Assembly: GCA_964035575.1 (NCBI GenBank)
Contig: OZ037845.1
Span: forward strand, 248,001-312,000
Length of the DNA stretch: 64,000 bases
Direction: 5' to 3'
Origin: Rhynchopus sp. YZ270_cl-10
Lineage: Eukaryota > Euglenozoa > Diplonemea > Diplonemida > Diplonemidae
Shown: piece after piece, positions 34,403-43,317 of the stretch
Layout of the letters: each line of letters starts with the position of its first letter
Position numbering within the stretch: position 1 is the stretch's first letter
Notes under the pieces: generated by a model
What the model saw: only the letters and a program-made list of their open reading frames with translations
Told to the model about the DNA's origin: nothing
The model's database searches: none
Position numbers and translations under genes: made by a program

Positions 34403-35394
34403 TGTCCTCGTCCCTTCTCCTTTCGTGTCTCCGCAGACAAAAAACGACAAAAGGAAAAACAAATGAAAAACGGCTTCTCAAAAGAAACAAAAGAGTTTGC
34501 GGGTGTGTTTTACTACGGGATATATCAATTCTGAGGGATTGTTATGGTTGTGTCGGTGTGGGAGGTGGGAGGTGGAAGAAGGAATCTAACAATACAATCG
34601 GTTTGGTGACTACACAATCCGAGTAACACGCAACGAGGTGCAGGTGACAGATGACATGAAGAGCGAGGTCGATGGCACCCCGTAGGCCGCTCAAAAAGCC
34701 AGTTTACCTTGGAACAAAGCCAAAACGACACCTGCAATGCACTGTATACTAAGTGGACAAGCCAGCCGAAGCTCAGTTGAGCAGGAGTAGCTGTAAGAGC
34801 AGTACAGTAGTGAGTAAAATCTCGCAATACTTAGCGGCCCTCTCGAGGTTTACGAAGGAAAGCCACGGAGGTATTTGAAGCTGCTTGTGTGGGTACTGTT
34901 GTCAGTAAGAAATGTGCGTCAGTTAGAGTCGAATGCTTTGAGTGGGAGAGAGGATAAGGGTGAGGTGCAAATGGAAAAGGAAAAGGATTCGTTTTCTTTT
35001 GAGCATGACTTCTTCCAAGAAGGAAAGTGTGCAATTAAACAACAGTATGTCGCACGCTGTATTCCGTTTGTATCCTTTCGAATAAACAAAAGGAACGGCG
35101 TACCCGTGCCACAACGTGACCAAATAAGGCATAAATAACCACAAAAAAAGGAAAGAAATAGAAAGAAACAGAGCAAGTTGGCGAGGTAAGTTGTGTAGTA
35201 CAGAACACAGAAAAAGAAAGTTGTGTTGCCAATGTGCAGGTATCTCATGGACACAGACATGTGACAATACAAATAAAAATGCGGAGAATAAAAGCTCAAA
35301 AAACTCAATATCTCCAAGAGCAACAGTCCGCCCATATAAGCAAATGCATGGGTCATGCAATTGCAACATGAGTGGGTTAAGAGTAAGGGAACAG
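34403..35394. other. Spacer upstream of the giant gene
   Basis: Contains the T-rich tract just before the giant gene's ATG and unique AT-rich DNA. From about 35150 it enters copy A of the block repeated between the GST genes. Confidence 0.5.
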
Positions 35395-35775
35395 AAACAC
35401 ACATCAGGGTCGGAGCACCACACGAAGGCAACACAAAGCCAAAGTGACAGAAATGTTGCGCAGTGTGGGCGGAGAGTGTGGATGGCAGATATGTTGGACA
35501 TCCCTTCCCCTTCTTGTGTCTCGTGTCTCTCAAACTGAACAAACGAGAATCGAAAACGAATGAAGAACGAAACCCCCTCAGCCACCTTAAAAGAAGACGC
35601 GGAGATGAATATGCGTCTCGTTGTAGCAAAGCCGAGAGTGCAGATGAGTCGGGGATGCAGCACTGACTTACCACACCTCAGGAGTGGTGCGTTTGGGTGC
35701 TTTCTTTCTTGAAAAAATGAAAACCGCGAACGCCGTTATCAAATCAAAAACTCAAGGCTGGAAGGCAGTACGCAT
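35150..35775. repeat. GST intergenic block, copy A (with GST tail remnant)
   Basis: About 620 bp nearly identical to 36655-37290. The duplicated segment runs from the intergenic block into the last codons of a GST gene. A 127-bp core at 35395-35521 is also conserved in copy C (38335-38461). Confidence 0.85.
35752..35774 (-). pseudogene. GST C-terminal remnant
   Basis: Encodes only the final residues RTAFQP and a stop, identical to the end of the GST gene at 37268-37900. The sequence 5' of this is no longer GST. The remnant shows that the array once had another gene here, lost by deletion or never fully duplicated. Confidence 0.7.
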
Positions 35776-35876
35776 CCCGGGTACCAATCGGTCAGTGTTT
35801 CGTCACCGACATAAAAAATGAAAATGAGCACCGCTTTCAAACCGAAAAGGCTCAGGACGACTCAAGACACAACGAC

Positions 35877-36512
35877 TCAGGGTTGGAAGGCTGTGTAGAC
35901 GCCCTGCGCAGACGCGTAGTACTGTTTCACCTTGGGGAGGTTTGCAATCATAGCCCTGTGTGCAGCAAGGTTCCTGTAAGGTAGCACTGCTTCCGGCGTG
36001 ATTCCGCTGAAAAACCTCGTCCTCAGCACGTTAATGGATGTGAAGAGCGCCAGGTCCGCCACTGTCAGGGAGTCACCCACAGCGTACTTCTTCCCCGCAA
36101 GACGTGAGTCCAGGAAGGCAAGCCATTTCTCGATGTCGCCGCCCTTTGCCATGACTGACGCAGGGGTCATTCCCTTGGTTTTCTCCATGTACAGTTTTTG
36201 CAGGACGGAGAAGATCTCCCAGATATACTCGATCGTCTCGTCCACACGCAGTGCTGTGCGTGCATCTGTCGGGTACAGCTTCGCTAGCCTTGCAACGTAG
36301 CGCAGCTGTGCGTCACTCTGCGCCACCAGCTCCTCGTTCACGTACAAAAGCGGCAGCTGCTGTGGGGTTACCTTCGGCTTCAAACCCGCAACCCACCGAC
36401 CGTACTCCAATTGATTGTTTTCCAGCACCACACCACCCATGTGCGCTGTAAGACGGATTGACTCAGGCTTTCCAGGGAAGTCGAAGGACACTAGCCTCAG
36501 GGTGGGTGCCAT
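35877..36512 (-). CDS. Glutathione S-transferase, sigma-like, copy 1
   Basis: 211 aa, single exon, cytosolic. The N-terminal thioredoxin fold (MAPTLRLVSFDFPGKPESIRL) contains the glutathione-binding QLPLLYVNEE and the SNAIL-like AQSDAQLRYVARL. The C-terminal helical domain contains the N-capping box region DSLTVADLALF. The order and spacing match sigma/prostaglandin-D-synthase-like GSTs. The start at MAPTL is shared with the two sister genes; the open frame upstream is the conserved intergenic block. It is closest to the GST at 37268-37900. Confidence 0.9.
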   Translation of the reverse strand: MAPTLRLVSFDFPGKPESIRLTAHMGGVVLENNQLEYGRWVAGLKPKVTPQQLPLLYVNEELVAQSDAQLRYVARLAKLYPTDARTALRVDETIEYIWEIFSVLQKLYMEKTKGMTPASVMAKGGDIEKWLAFLDSRLAGKKYAVGDSLTVADLALFTSINVLRTRFFSGITPEAVLPYRNLAAHRAMIANLPKVKQYYASAQGVYTAFQP

Positions 36513-36654
36513 GTTTGGTAAGAAGACGAATATACCTGTAAAAAGAGGTGAACATTGATAGAATATTCGTACTGTGGACACAAAGGTGGGGGCAGGAAAG
36601 GGATTCATTTTATGAGCAGCAAAGAAGGTGTGCGACAAACACACAAGGTGAAAA

Positions 36655-37267
36655 TGAAGAAAGAAAGAAAGAAAGAAACAGAGCAAGTTGGCGAGGTAAG
36701 TTGTGTAGTACGGAACACAGAAAAAGAAAGTTGTGTTGCCAATGTGCAGGTATCTCGTGGACACAGACATGTGACAATACAAATAAAAATGCGGAGAATA
36801 AAAGCTCAAAAAACTCAATATCTCCAAGAGCAACAGTCCGCCCATATAAGCAAATGCATGGGTCATGCAATTGCAACATGAGTGGGTTAAGAGTAAGGGA
36901 ACAGAAACACACATCAGGGTCGGAGCACCACACGAAGGCAACACAAAGCCAAAGTGACAGAAATGTTGCGCAGTGTGGGCGGAGAGTGTGGATGGCAGAT
37001 ATGTTGGACATCCCTTCCCCTTCTTGTGTCTCGTGTCTCTCAAACTGAACAAACGAGAATCGAAAACGAATGAAGAACGAAACCCCCTCAGCCACCTTAA
37101 AAGAAGACGCGGAGATGAATATGCGTCTCGTTGTAGCAAAGCCGAGAGTGCAGATGAGTCAGGGATGCAGCACTGACTTACCACACCTCAGGAGTGGTGC
37201 GTTTGGTTGTTTCTCTCTTTTTTGATAAAATTGAAAACGCGAACGCCGTTATCAAACCAAAGACAAC
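36655..37267. repeat. GST intergenic block, copy B
   Basis: Lies between the GST genes at 37268 and 35877. It is nearly identical to copy A and contains the 127-bp core at 36905-37031. An open frame runs through it on the minus strand but has no recognisable domain. Confidence 0.85.
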
Positions 37268-37900
37268 TCAAGGCTGGAAGGCAGTACGCACGCCATTTGC
37301 AGACGCGTAGTACTGCCTCACCCTCGGGTGGTTTGCAATCACAGCTCTATGTGCCGCAAGGTTCCTGTAAGGCCGCAGCGAGTGTGCAGAGATCCCGCTG
37401 AAGTACCCTGACCTGAGTAGGTTCACGGATATGAAGAGCGCCAGGTCTGCCGAGGTCAGGGTGTTACCCACAGCGTACTTCTTCCCCGCAAGACGTGAGT
37501 CCAGGAAGGCAAGCCACTTCTCCATGTCGCCGCCCCTTGCCATGGCTGCAGCAGGGGTCACTCCAGTAGTGTTGTTGGCAAAAACTTTTTGCAGAGTGTT
37601 GAAGATCTCCCAGGCGTAGTCGGTAAGCTCGTCCACACGCAGTGCTGTGCGTGCGTCTCTGGGGTACAGATTTGCGAGCTTTGCAACGTAGCGCAGCTGT
37701 GCGTCACTCTGCGCTACCACCTGCCCGTTCACGTACAAAAGCGGCAGCTGCTGTGGGGCCACCTTCGCCTTCAATGCGCCCCATCGACCGTACCCAATTA
37801 TGTCGTCCTCAAGCGCAAGACCACCCACAAAAGCTGTCAGACGGATAATCTCAGGCTTTCCAGGGAAGTCGAAGTACACAAGCCTCAGGGTCGGTGCCAT
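37268..37900 (-). CDS. Glutathione S-transferase, sigma-like, copy 2
   Basis: 210 aa, single exon. Same layout as copy 1: MAPTLRLVYFDFPGKPEII, then QLPLLYVNGQ, AQSDAQLRYVAKL and NTLTSADLALF, ending TAFQP. It is clearly a recent paralogue of copy 1. An in-frame upstream ATG at 37930 would add ten polar residues; the 37900 start is preferred because all paralogues begin MAPTL. Confidence 0.9.
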   Translation of the reverse strand: MAPTLRLVYFDFPGKPEIIRLTAFVGGLALEDDIIGYGRWGALKAKVAPQQLPLLYVNGQVVAQSDAQLRYVAKLANLYPRDARTALRVDELTDYAWEIFNTLQKVFANNTTGVTPAAAMARGGDMEKWLAFLDSRLAGKKYAVGNTLTSADLALFISVNLLRSGYFSGISAHSLRPYRNLAAHRAVIANHPRVRQYYASANGVRTAFQP

Positions 37901-38580
37901 GTTGTGCGTTGTGGGTTGTTTTGTTGTCAAAAATCTGTGTAGGTGTTGTTGGGGTTCCCAGAGGAAGAGGAGGTGGCGCGGTATTGAACAGGAATACTAA
38001 AAAGGGGATAGGGTGCGGTGAAGAGATTGCTTCTGCTACACAAAAAGAGAAACGTTTGTAACAGGTCACAAAAAGAAAAGTGAAGTTGATAGTGCCAACG
38101 CCTCTGGGACGCAGGAACTAAGAAAAGAAGAAGAAAATCAAAACAAAAAGAGAGTAAGCAGGCGAGGTAAGTAGCTGTCACATGCAGGCATCTGGACGCG
38201 GTGTGTGACAAGAAAAGAAAATGTGGAGGACAAAAGTTGGAAGCTGAAATGTCCCCCAAGAGCAACAGTCCGTTCGTATGTGCATGTATCATGCAATTGC
38301 AACATGAGCGGGATCAGAGTAGCGGAAAAGAAAGAAACACACGTCAGGGTCGGAGCACCACACAAAGGCAACACAAAGCCAAAGTGACAGAAAGGTTGCG
38401 CAGTGTGGGCGGAGAGTGTGGATGGCAGATATGTTGGACATCCCTTCCCCTTCTTGTGTCTTTCAACATCCGAACAAGAAAACAAGCAAAAAAAAAAAAA
38501 AATTCGGATCATGAAATGTGCTTCACAGGCACAGATCTAAAAAGTCAAAGCAAACGTAAACAACAAAGGCCACAATCAGT
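37901..38580. repeat. Spacer with GST intergenic block, copy C
   Basis: About 38150-38470 is a diverged copy of blocks A and B, but the core at 38335-38461 differs from them at only about 3 of 127 positions. It also holds a family-3 repeat (38081-38120). Confidence 0.8.
38081..38120. repeat. Dispersed repeat family 3, copy 4
   Basis: TGAAGTTGATAGTGCCAACG, then CCTCTGGGACGCAGGAACTA; shorter middle than the other copies. Confidence 0.4.
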
Positions 38581-39225
38581 TCATGCCTTCAAACCAACAC
38601 GGAGGCCCTCCGCAGACGCGTAGTACTCCTTGATCTTCGGCTGGTTCGCAACCACAGCCTTGTGTGCAGCAAGGTTCTTGAACGGCGCCAGAAGGGTCGA
38701 CGGGATCGCTTCAAAGAACCCACACACAAGCGCGTGTGTCGACACGAAGACCACCAGGTCTGCCACTGTCAGGGAGTCACCCACAGCGTACTTCTTCCCC
38801 GCAAGACGCGAGTCCAGGAAGGAAAGCCACTTGTGGAAGTCCCCACCCTCAGCAGACGCAGTCACAAAGAACTCCTTCTTCTCCGCCTCGTCCTGGATCC
38901 CCATTCCCTTCCCCAGAACTGTGAAGAGCTCCCCTGCGTAGTCAATCGTCTCGTCCACACTCAGCGCCACACGTGCATCCTCGGGGTACAGACCCGCCAG
39001 CCTTGCAACGTAACGCAGGATTGCGTTGCCCTGCCCGACCGTCTCCCCGTCCACGTGCAGAAGCGGCAGCTGCTGTGGGGCCACCTTCTGCTTCATACCT
39101 CCACCCCACGTCGGGAAGTCAATGTGCTCATCTTCAAGCGCAAGGCCGCCAATGTGTGCGGCAAGACGGGTCGCCTCAGGCTTTCCGGGGAAGGCGAAGT
39201 AGACAAGCTTCAGGGTCGGTGCCAT
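38581..39225 (-). CDS. Glutathione S-transferase, sigma-like, copy 3 (diverged)
   Basis: 214 aa, single exon. It shares MAPTLKLVYFAFPGKPEATR, QLPLLHVDGE, GQGNAILRYVARL and GDSLTVADLVVF with the other two, but is much more diverged, particularly in helices 4-5, where a short Glu/Lys-rich stretch (DEAEKKEFF) is present. As the most 5' gene of the set it is probably the older paralogue. Confidence 0.9.
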   Translation of the reverse strand: MAPTLKLVYFAFPGKPEATRLAAHIGGLALEDEHIDFPTWGGGMKQKVAPQQLPLLHVDGETVGQGNAILRYVARLAGLYPEDARVALSVDETIDYAGELFTVLGKGMGIQDEAEKKEFFVTASAEGGDFHKWLSFLDSRLAGKKYAVGDSLTVADLVVFVSTHALVCGFFEAIPSTLLAPFKNLAAHKAVVANQPKIKEYYASAEGLRVGLKA

Positions 39226-39532
39226 TTTGTGGTTGTTTGTTGTGGTGTGTTATCAAAAAATAAATTCTGTGTGTGGTTTTGTTGAGGACGCTTTGCTGTG
39301 GCTTCTTTGCGCAGCAATACTAAAAATCCCACATCAAGACGAACACCGCAACGGGTTCCAAACCCCCACGACGAAAACACCACAAAACACACCCCCATAC
39401 GGTATAGGTCTACATTACTGATGGTACGCGAAGACAATGTGACAACACTGCCTCCACGCAACTTAAACTCCTTTGGCTGATGCCAAAACTGATCACCACC
39501 CCACCCCACAATATGGAGCAAAAAGTTAGACT
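39226..39532. other. Spacer upstream of GST copy 3
   Basis: About 300 nt; I see no gene or repeat. Confidence 0.5.
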
Positions 39533-39612
39533 CGAAAAATACAAAGCCCTCTCATGACGCACCTTTCCTGCACCGCGTCACCCCCAACCATGCAGTCCTA
39601 CATCCATTTTCT
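39533..39612. repeat. Dispersed repeat family 2, abutting a stop codon
   Basis: AAATACAAAGCCCTCTCATG, a shortened middle, then CCAACCATGCAGTCCTACAT and CCATTTTC. It ends nine bases from the stop codon of the gene at 39621-41189, so it lies in that gene's 3' UTR. Confidence 0.7.
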
Positions 39613-39620
39613 AAGCAAAC

Positions 39621-41189
39621 TCAATCAACCCCAATCGGGTCAGAGGGGACCGCTGCCATCGGGATCCTCGGTGCGGTGGGGTAGAACGGTTCTGCCGAGA
39701 GAAGCGACTCATCCTGGACCTGATCTATATCAAAGGTACGCTCTCTTGTTCCTTTGAATGGTCTACCTCCCCCTACTGCGGCACCACGCTTCTTCCGCAG
39801 TACCGGCGCCTTCCTGCGTTTCAACTGCTCAATCCGTTTGTCCCGCTCCTGCACCTGCCTTGCCGAGAGGTGCAGTTGCTTCCGCAACACTGTCACCTCC
39901 TGCATCAAGGATTTATACCCTACCGGCCGGTCTCCCTCTCGATCTGCACGGTACACCCCTCTTTCTGCTAGGGTAGTCGCATAGTTGCCGTCGCACCCTA
40001 ATTTGAAGGTCGCTTCACGTCGTTGCTGTTGTGTTTTGCGTGGAGGGGTGGGCATAGGGTATGCTTCTGTTAGATATGCGGCCCAGTGGTGCTTTCTGCG
40101 GAAGGGCTTGGCGCTGTTTTGTGTGCGTTGTTGTGCTGGGCGGATGCAGGAGGTGCCGTTCACCCTTGCTAAGGCCTCTATGCAGAGTTGGTTGAGTGGG
40201 GTGTCGTCTGTTGCCTCCTTTGCTGTGGCACCGCCACAGCCGCCGAGGATACGGAGGTCGGAGATAGGGACTAACGTGGAGGTCGCACCTCTGGAGAGAT
40301 CTGAAATGTCTAGAATGGTATCGTGGTCGAATTCGACGTTCACTGCAGTGCCGTTCTCGGGGACGTCAACGACACTGCCGACATCGCCTTCGGTGTACCC
40401 TTCGCCACTCACAACACATTTCACAACATCATCAATCAATATGCTCCTCAGCGGAGGAGCTAGGCTGGCCATCTGAACATTCGGTTTTGCTGTCACAGCG
40501 CGTTGATGTGAGGGTTTGCTCTGTCCTCCCCCCCCTCCTCCTGGCGCTGAGGTGATCAACCGGGTGGCAGCCTTAGGTGTCAACACCTTCAAGGCAGGAG
40601 GCAGCATCTGACACTTCTCTGGATAATACAACGAATATGTCGATAACGCAAGAATCGACCTCCCAGCTCGATCTGCAGGCACCTCGTTCGGCCCCCTCCC
40701 CGCACCGCCACGGCCTTTAAATCCATTCACCGAAAGAAGGCTATTAAAGGCACGCTTTCTCCGCAACAGAAGAAAGAATTGGGTGAAGGTGAGTCGAGAG
40801 AGGACCCCACCCCCTGCAGCCTGTTGGGCTTCGTTGAGAGGCGTGGCGAGGGCGTTGAGTGCTGTCCAATCGATGTCGATGTCGAAGAAGCAGCAAGCAT
40901 CCTTCAGGCTTTTGACACTGATACTCCCGGTCCCGTCGCTGTTTCCACCTACCTGAGTGAAGACGGAGCGGAGTGCGCTATGGTTCTTCTGTGCATGGTT
41001 GGCTGCGAGAAGCGCCTTCAAATTTGTGATGCTCAGCTCTGTGCTGTCCTTTCGGCAGATCTGCAAAAAATCGCATAAAGTGGACTCAAGAAGCTCGCAC
41101 CCTGCGGCCTTGGCAGCGGAACGCACATCGCGTGTCTCTAAATATCGCTTCACACCGCTTGCCACGTCCATGCTGTTGCTTGGCTTCAT
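39621..41189 (-). CDS. Hypothetical protein with degenerate EF-hand and coiled coil
   Basis: 522 aa, single exon, no signal peptide or membrane segment. Residues about 10-135 have the helix pattern of an EF-hand module, with one degenerate loop (GGNSDGTGSISV, at about 78-90). Residues about 250-305 form a beta-rich stretch (KCVVSGEGYTEGDVGSVVDV) reminiscent of small SH3-like modules. About 424-468 is a basic coiled coil (LMQEVTVLRKQLHLSARQV) ending in KKRG. Between them are Gly/Pro-rich linkers. I do not recognise a family; a cytoskeletal or flagellar role would be a guess. Confidence 0.7.
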   Translation of the reverse strand: MKPSNSMDVASGVKRYLETRDVRSAAKAAGCELLESTLCDFLQICRKDSTELSITNLKALLAANHAQKNHSALRSVFTQVGGNSDGTGSISVKSLKDACCFFDIDIDWTALNALATPLNEAQQAAGGGVLSRLTFTQFFLLLRRKRAFNSLLSVNGFKGRGGAGRGPNEVPADRAGRSILALSTYSLYYPEKCQMLPPALKVLTPKAATRLITSAPGGGGGGQSKPSHQRAVTAKPNVQMASLAPPLRSILIDDVVKCVVSGEGYTEGDVGSVVDVPENGTAVNVEFDHDTILDISDLSRGATSTLVPISDLRILGGCGGATAKEATDDTPLNQLCIEALARVNGTSCIRPAQQRTQNSAKPFRRKHHWAAYLTEAYPMPTPPRKTQQQRREATFKLGCDGNYATTLAERGVYRADREGDRPVGYKSLMQEVTVLRKQLHLSARQVQERDKRIEQLKRRKAPVLRKKRGAAVGGGRPFKGTRERTFDIDQVQDESLLSAEPFYPTAPRIPMAAVPSDPIGVD

Positions 41190-41927
41190 ACTCCGTAAAG
41201 AAACACAGAAGAGGTTAAAAAATGCAGTTATAATTTGATCATTTGATGTAGTAGGGAGAGGCTGGTTTGAGTGAAGGCTGTGAAATGGGAGGATTTAAAA
41301 AAAAAACGAAAAATTTAAAATTTGATGTGCATGTGCAACCTCAAGGCGGATGCAGGGCACTGTGCTATCCCTACCAAGTTGTGCCAAATGCAGAGACTAT
41401 TGAACCATTGTATGTGGGATGGTTTCATAATGAAAAAAGAAAATGGGGCGAAATTGGCTCCATTCTGATAGCATTTTACCAGAAATGCAGGGAAATGAGT
41501 TTTTGATAGTGGCTTTGAGCGCACAAACAAAAGACCCGATATTTTTTGATAGTAAAAAATACACCAGAGTACGTAATACAGCCGGAGAGAGAGGAGAAAG
41601 GGGGTGGGATGTTTATGTTCATTTGCTATGTATTGACCAGCCCCAGTTTGAAGGGCATGTGTGTCGCAACGCCACCACGGACGTAGGGCAACACATACCA
41701 GAGAAGAAAAAAGAAAAATAAACTGTGTCTCTCCCACACCCCCCCTTATTACGGTCGTTTCGAAGAAATATGTGGTGGTTTTTATAGCGGAATGCCTTGA
41801 GGGACCACCGTCCCAGACAGTTTTGAGGTCTTGTCTAGGACAAGGTATTGTCTCGTGCACGATGGCTTGCGGCCTTCTGCGCGAGATGTTACCCGAGAGA
41901 TGTGGGATGTTTGAGCATCGGCGTGTC
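41190..41927. other. Gene-free spacer
   Basis: About 740 nt. The minus-strand open frame here (to 41315) could only join the acidic protein gene through a less likely acceptor and has no recognisable features. Confidence 0.5.
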
Positions 41928-43317
41928 TCATCCCTGTTGTGTGATGTGTGTGATGTGGTGATGTGGTGTGTGAAGACGTGTCGTGGCATACCACTGCGGT
42001 CGGGTCGCTCTTCGCATTTGCCTTTGTCTCATCGGTGGTCTCAACTGTGGCTTCAGGTTCAGCCTTCGTCTCCTCGTCAACCTTTGTGTCCTCAGTAGCC
42101 TCCACCTTCTCCTCAGCCTTCGCTTCGGTGGCGGTGTCAACCTTCTCCTCAGTGGGTTCAGGCGTGGCTTCGGGTTCAGCCTTCGTCTCTTCAGTTGCAT
42201 CGGTCTTGATCTCGTCAACCTTTGCTTCCTCCACAGCCGCTGGCTCCTCAGCCTTCGCTTCGGTGGCGGTGTCAACCTTCTCCTCAGGCGTGGCTTCAGC
42301 TTCAGCCTTCGTCTCTTCAGTTGCATCGGTCTTGACTTCATCGACCTTTGCTTCCTCAGTGGCCTCCACCGCCTCTGGCACCGCTTCTGGCTCCTCAGCC
42401 TTCGCTTCGGTGGTGTCTTTCTCCTTAGTGGTCTCAGGCGTGGCTTCAGGCTCGGTGACCTCTGCAGCTGCCTCCACCTTCGCATCCTCGGTGCTCTCAG
42501 GCTTGGCTTCGGACTCCTCAACCTTCTCAGTTGCCTCAGTGGACTCAGCCGTGGCTTCAGGTTCAGCCTTCACCTCTGGCACCTCCTCCGTTGTCTCAGC
42601 TTCGGCTGGCGTCTCCTCAGCTGCCTCCACCTTGGGTTCTTCTGCCGCAGCTCCCTTCACTTCGGACTCTTCACTAGCCTCCACTTTGGCTTCCCCTTCC
42701 GATGCAGGCTCCACCTTCACTTCTTCGGTGTTCTCAAGCGTCACCTCTTCCTCTGTCTCCGCCACTGCCACCTTAGGCTCCTCCACCTCAACACCCTTCG
42801 GACACTCCCCCATGTAGGCCCAGCCCTTTACTGCCGTGGGGTGGGTGGGGAGGGGGCTGTCGTGGTGGTCGTATTGGTACCACATGAGGCCGTCGCGGTA
42901 GCCGAGCACGGTGGCGAGGCAGTGCTTCATGGGCCCGGCGGTGGCGATGATGCGCTGCCCGCTGGAGTACTTTGCGTTGCTTGGCTTGGGATCGCTGTAC
43001 TGCTTCGTGAGAAGGCGTGCACCGCGCTCTGCACCCTCCGTATCAGTTGTTGCCACGTCGATCCGAATGGTGCCGTACCGCTTCTGCCTCTCCGCCACAC
43101 GTGCCCGCAGCGCCTCCCGCTCCTCACCACTCAAAAACTTCCCGTGCAACTCCTTCTTCCAAAAGCTCTCCGCCAACCGCAGCTGGTAGTAGTCGTTCAC
43201 CTCCTGGTCAAACTGCGGGGTACCTTCCATAGGCGGCAAGTGCTCCTCTGGGATGGCAATACCCTGTGGACGGAAGCCTCTCCGCTGTGCACGGAGCAGT
43301 CCTCTTCTCAATGACAT
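41928..43317 (-). CDS. Acidic Glu/Ala/Thr-repeat protein with globular N-terminus
   Basis: 443 aa in two exons (43317-41992 and 41933-41928). The intron 41934-41991 (58 nt) has the window's usual donor (GTATGC) and acceptor (ACAACAG); splicing adds one Gly and a stop (GGATGA). Residues 1-175 are globular and unrecognised, with a basic start (MSLRRGLLRAQRRGFRP) that could be a mitochondrial presequence and motifs FWKKELHGKFL and MWYQYDHHD. From about 176 to 440 it is a degenerate repeat of Glu, Ala, Lys, Thr and Val (EETKAEPEATPEPTEEKVD), probably disordered. Without splicing the frame runs to 41782, so the C-terminus depends on the intron call. Confidence 0.65.

Noticed and set aside
35395-35521. 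Possible SRP RNA helix 8 (GGTCGGAGCA) in the conserved GST block
   Set aside because: The tetraloop and symmetric loop expected of SRP RNA are missing; the match is a few bases only.
34919-35674. 251-codon minus-strand ORF also present upstream of GST copy 1
   Set aside because: It is the duplicated intergenic block read in frame. In the diverged copy C the conserved DNA core continues but the reading frame around it does not, so the conservation is not protein-like.
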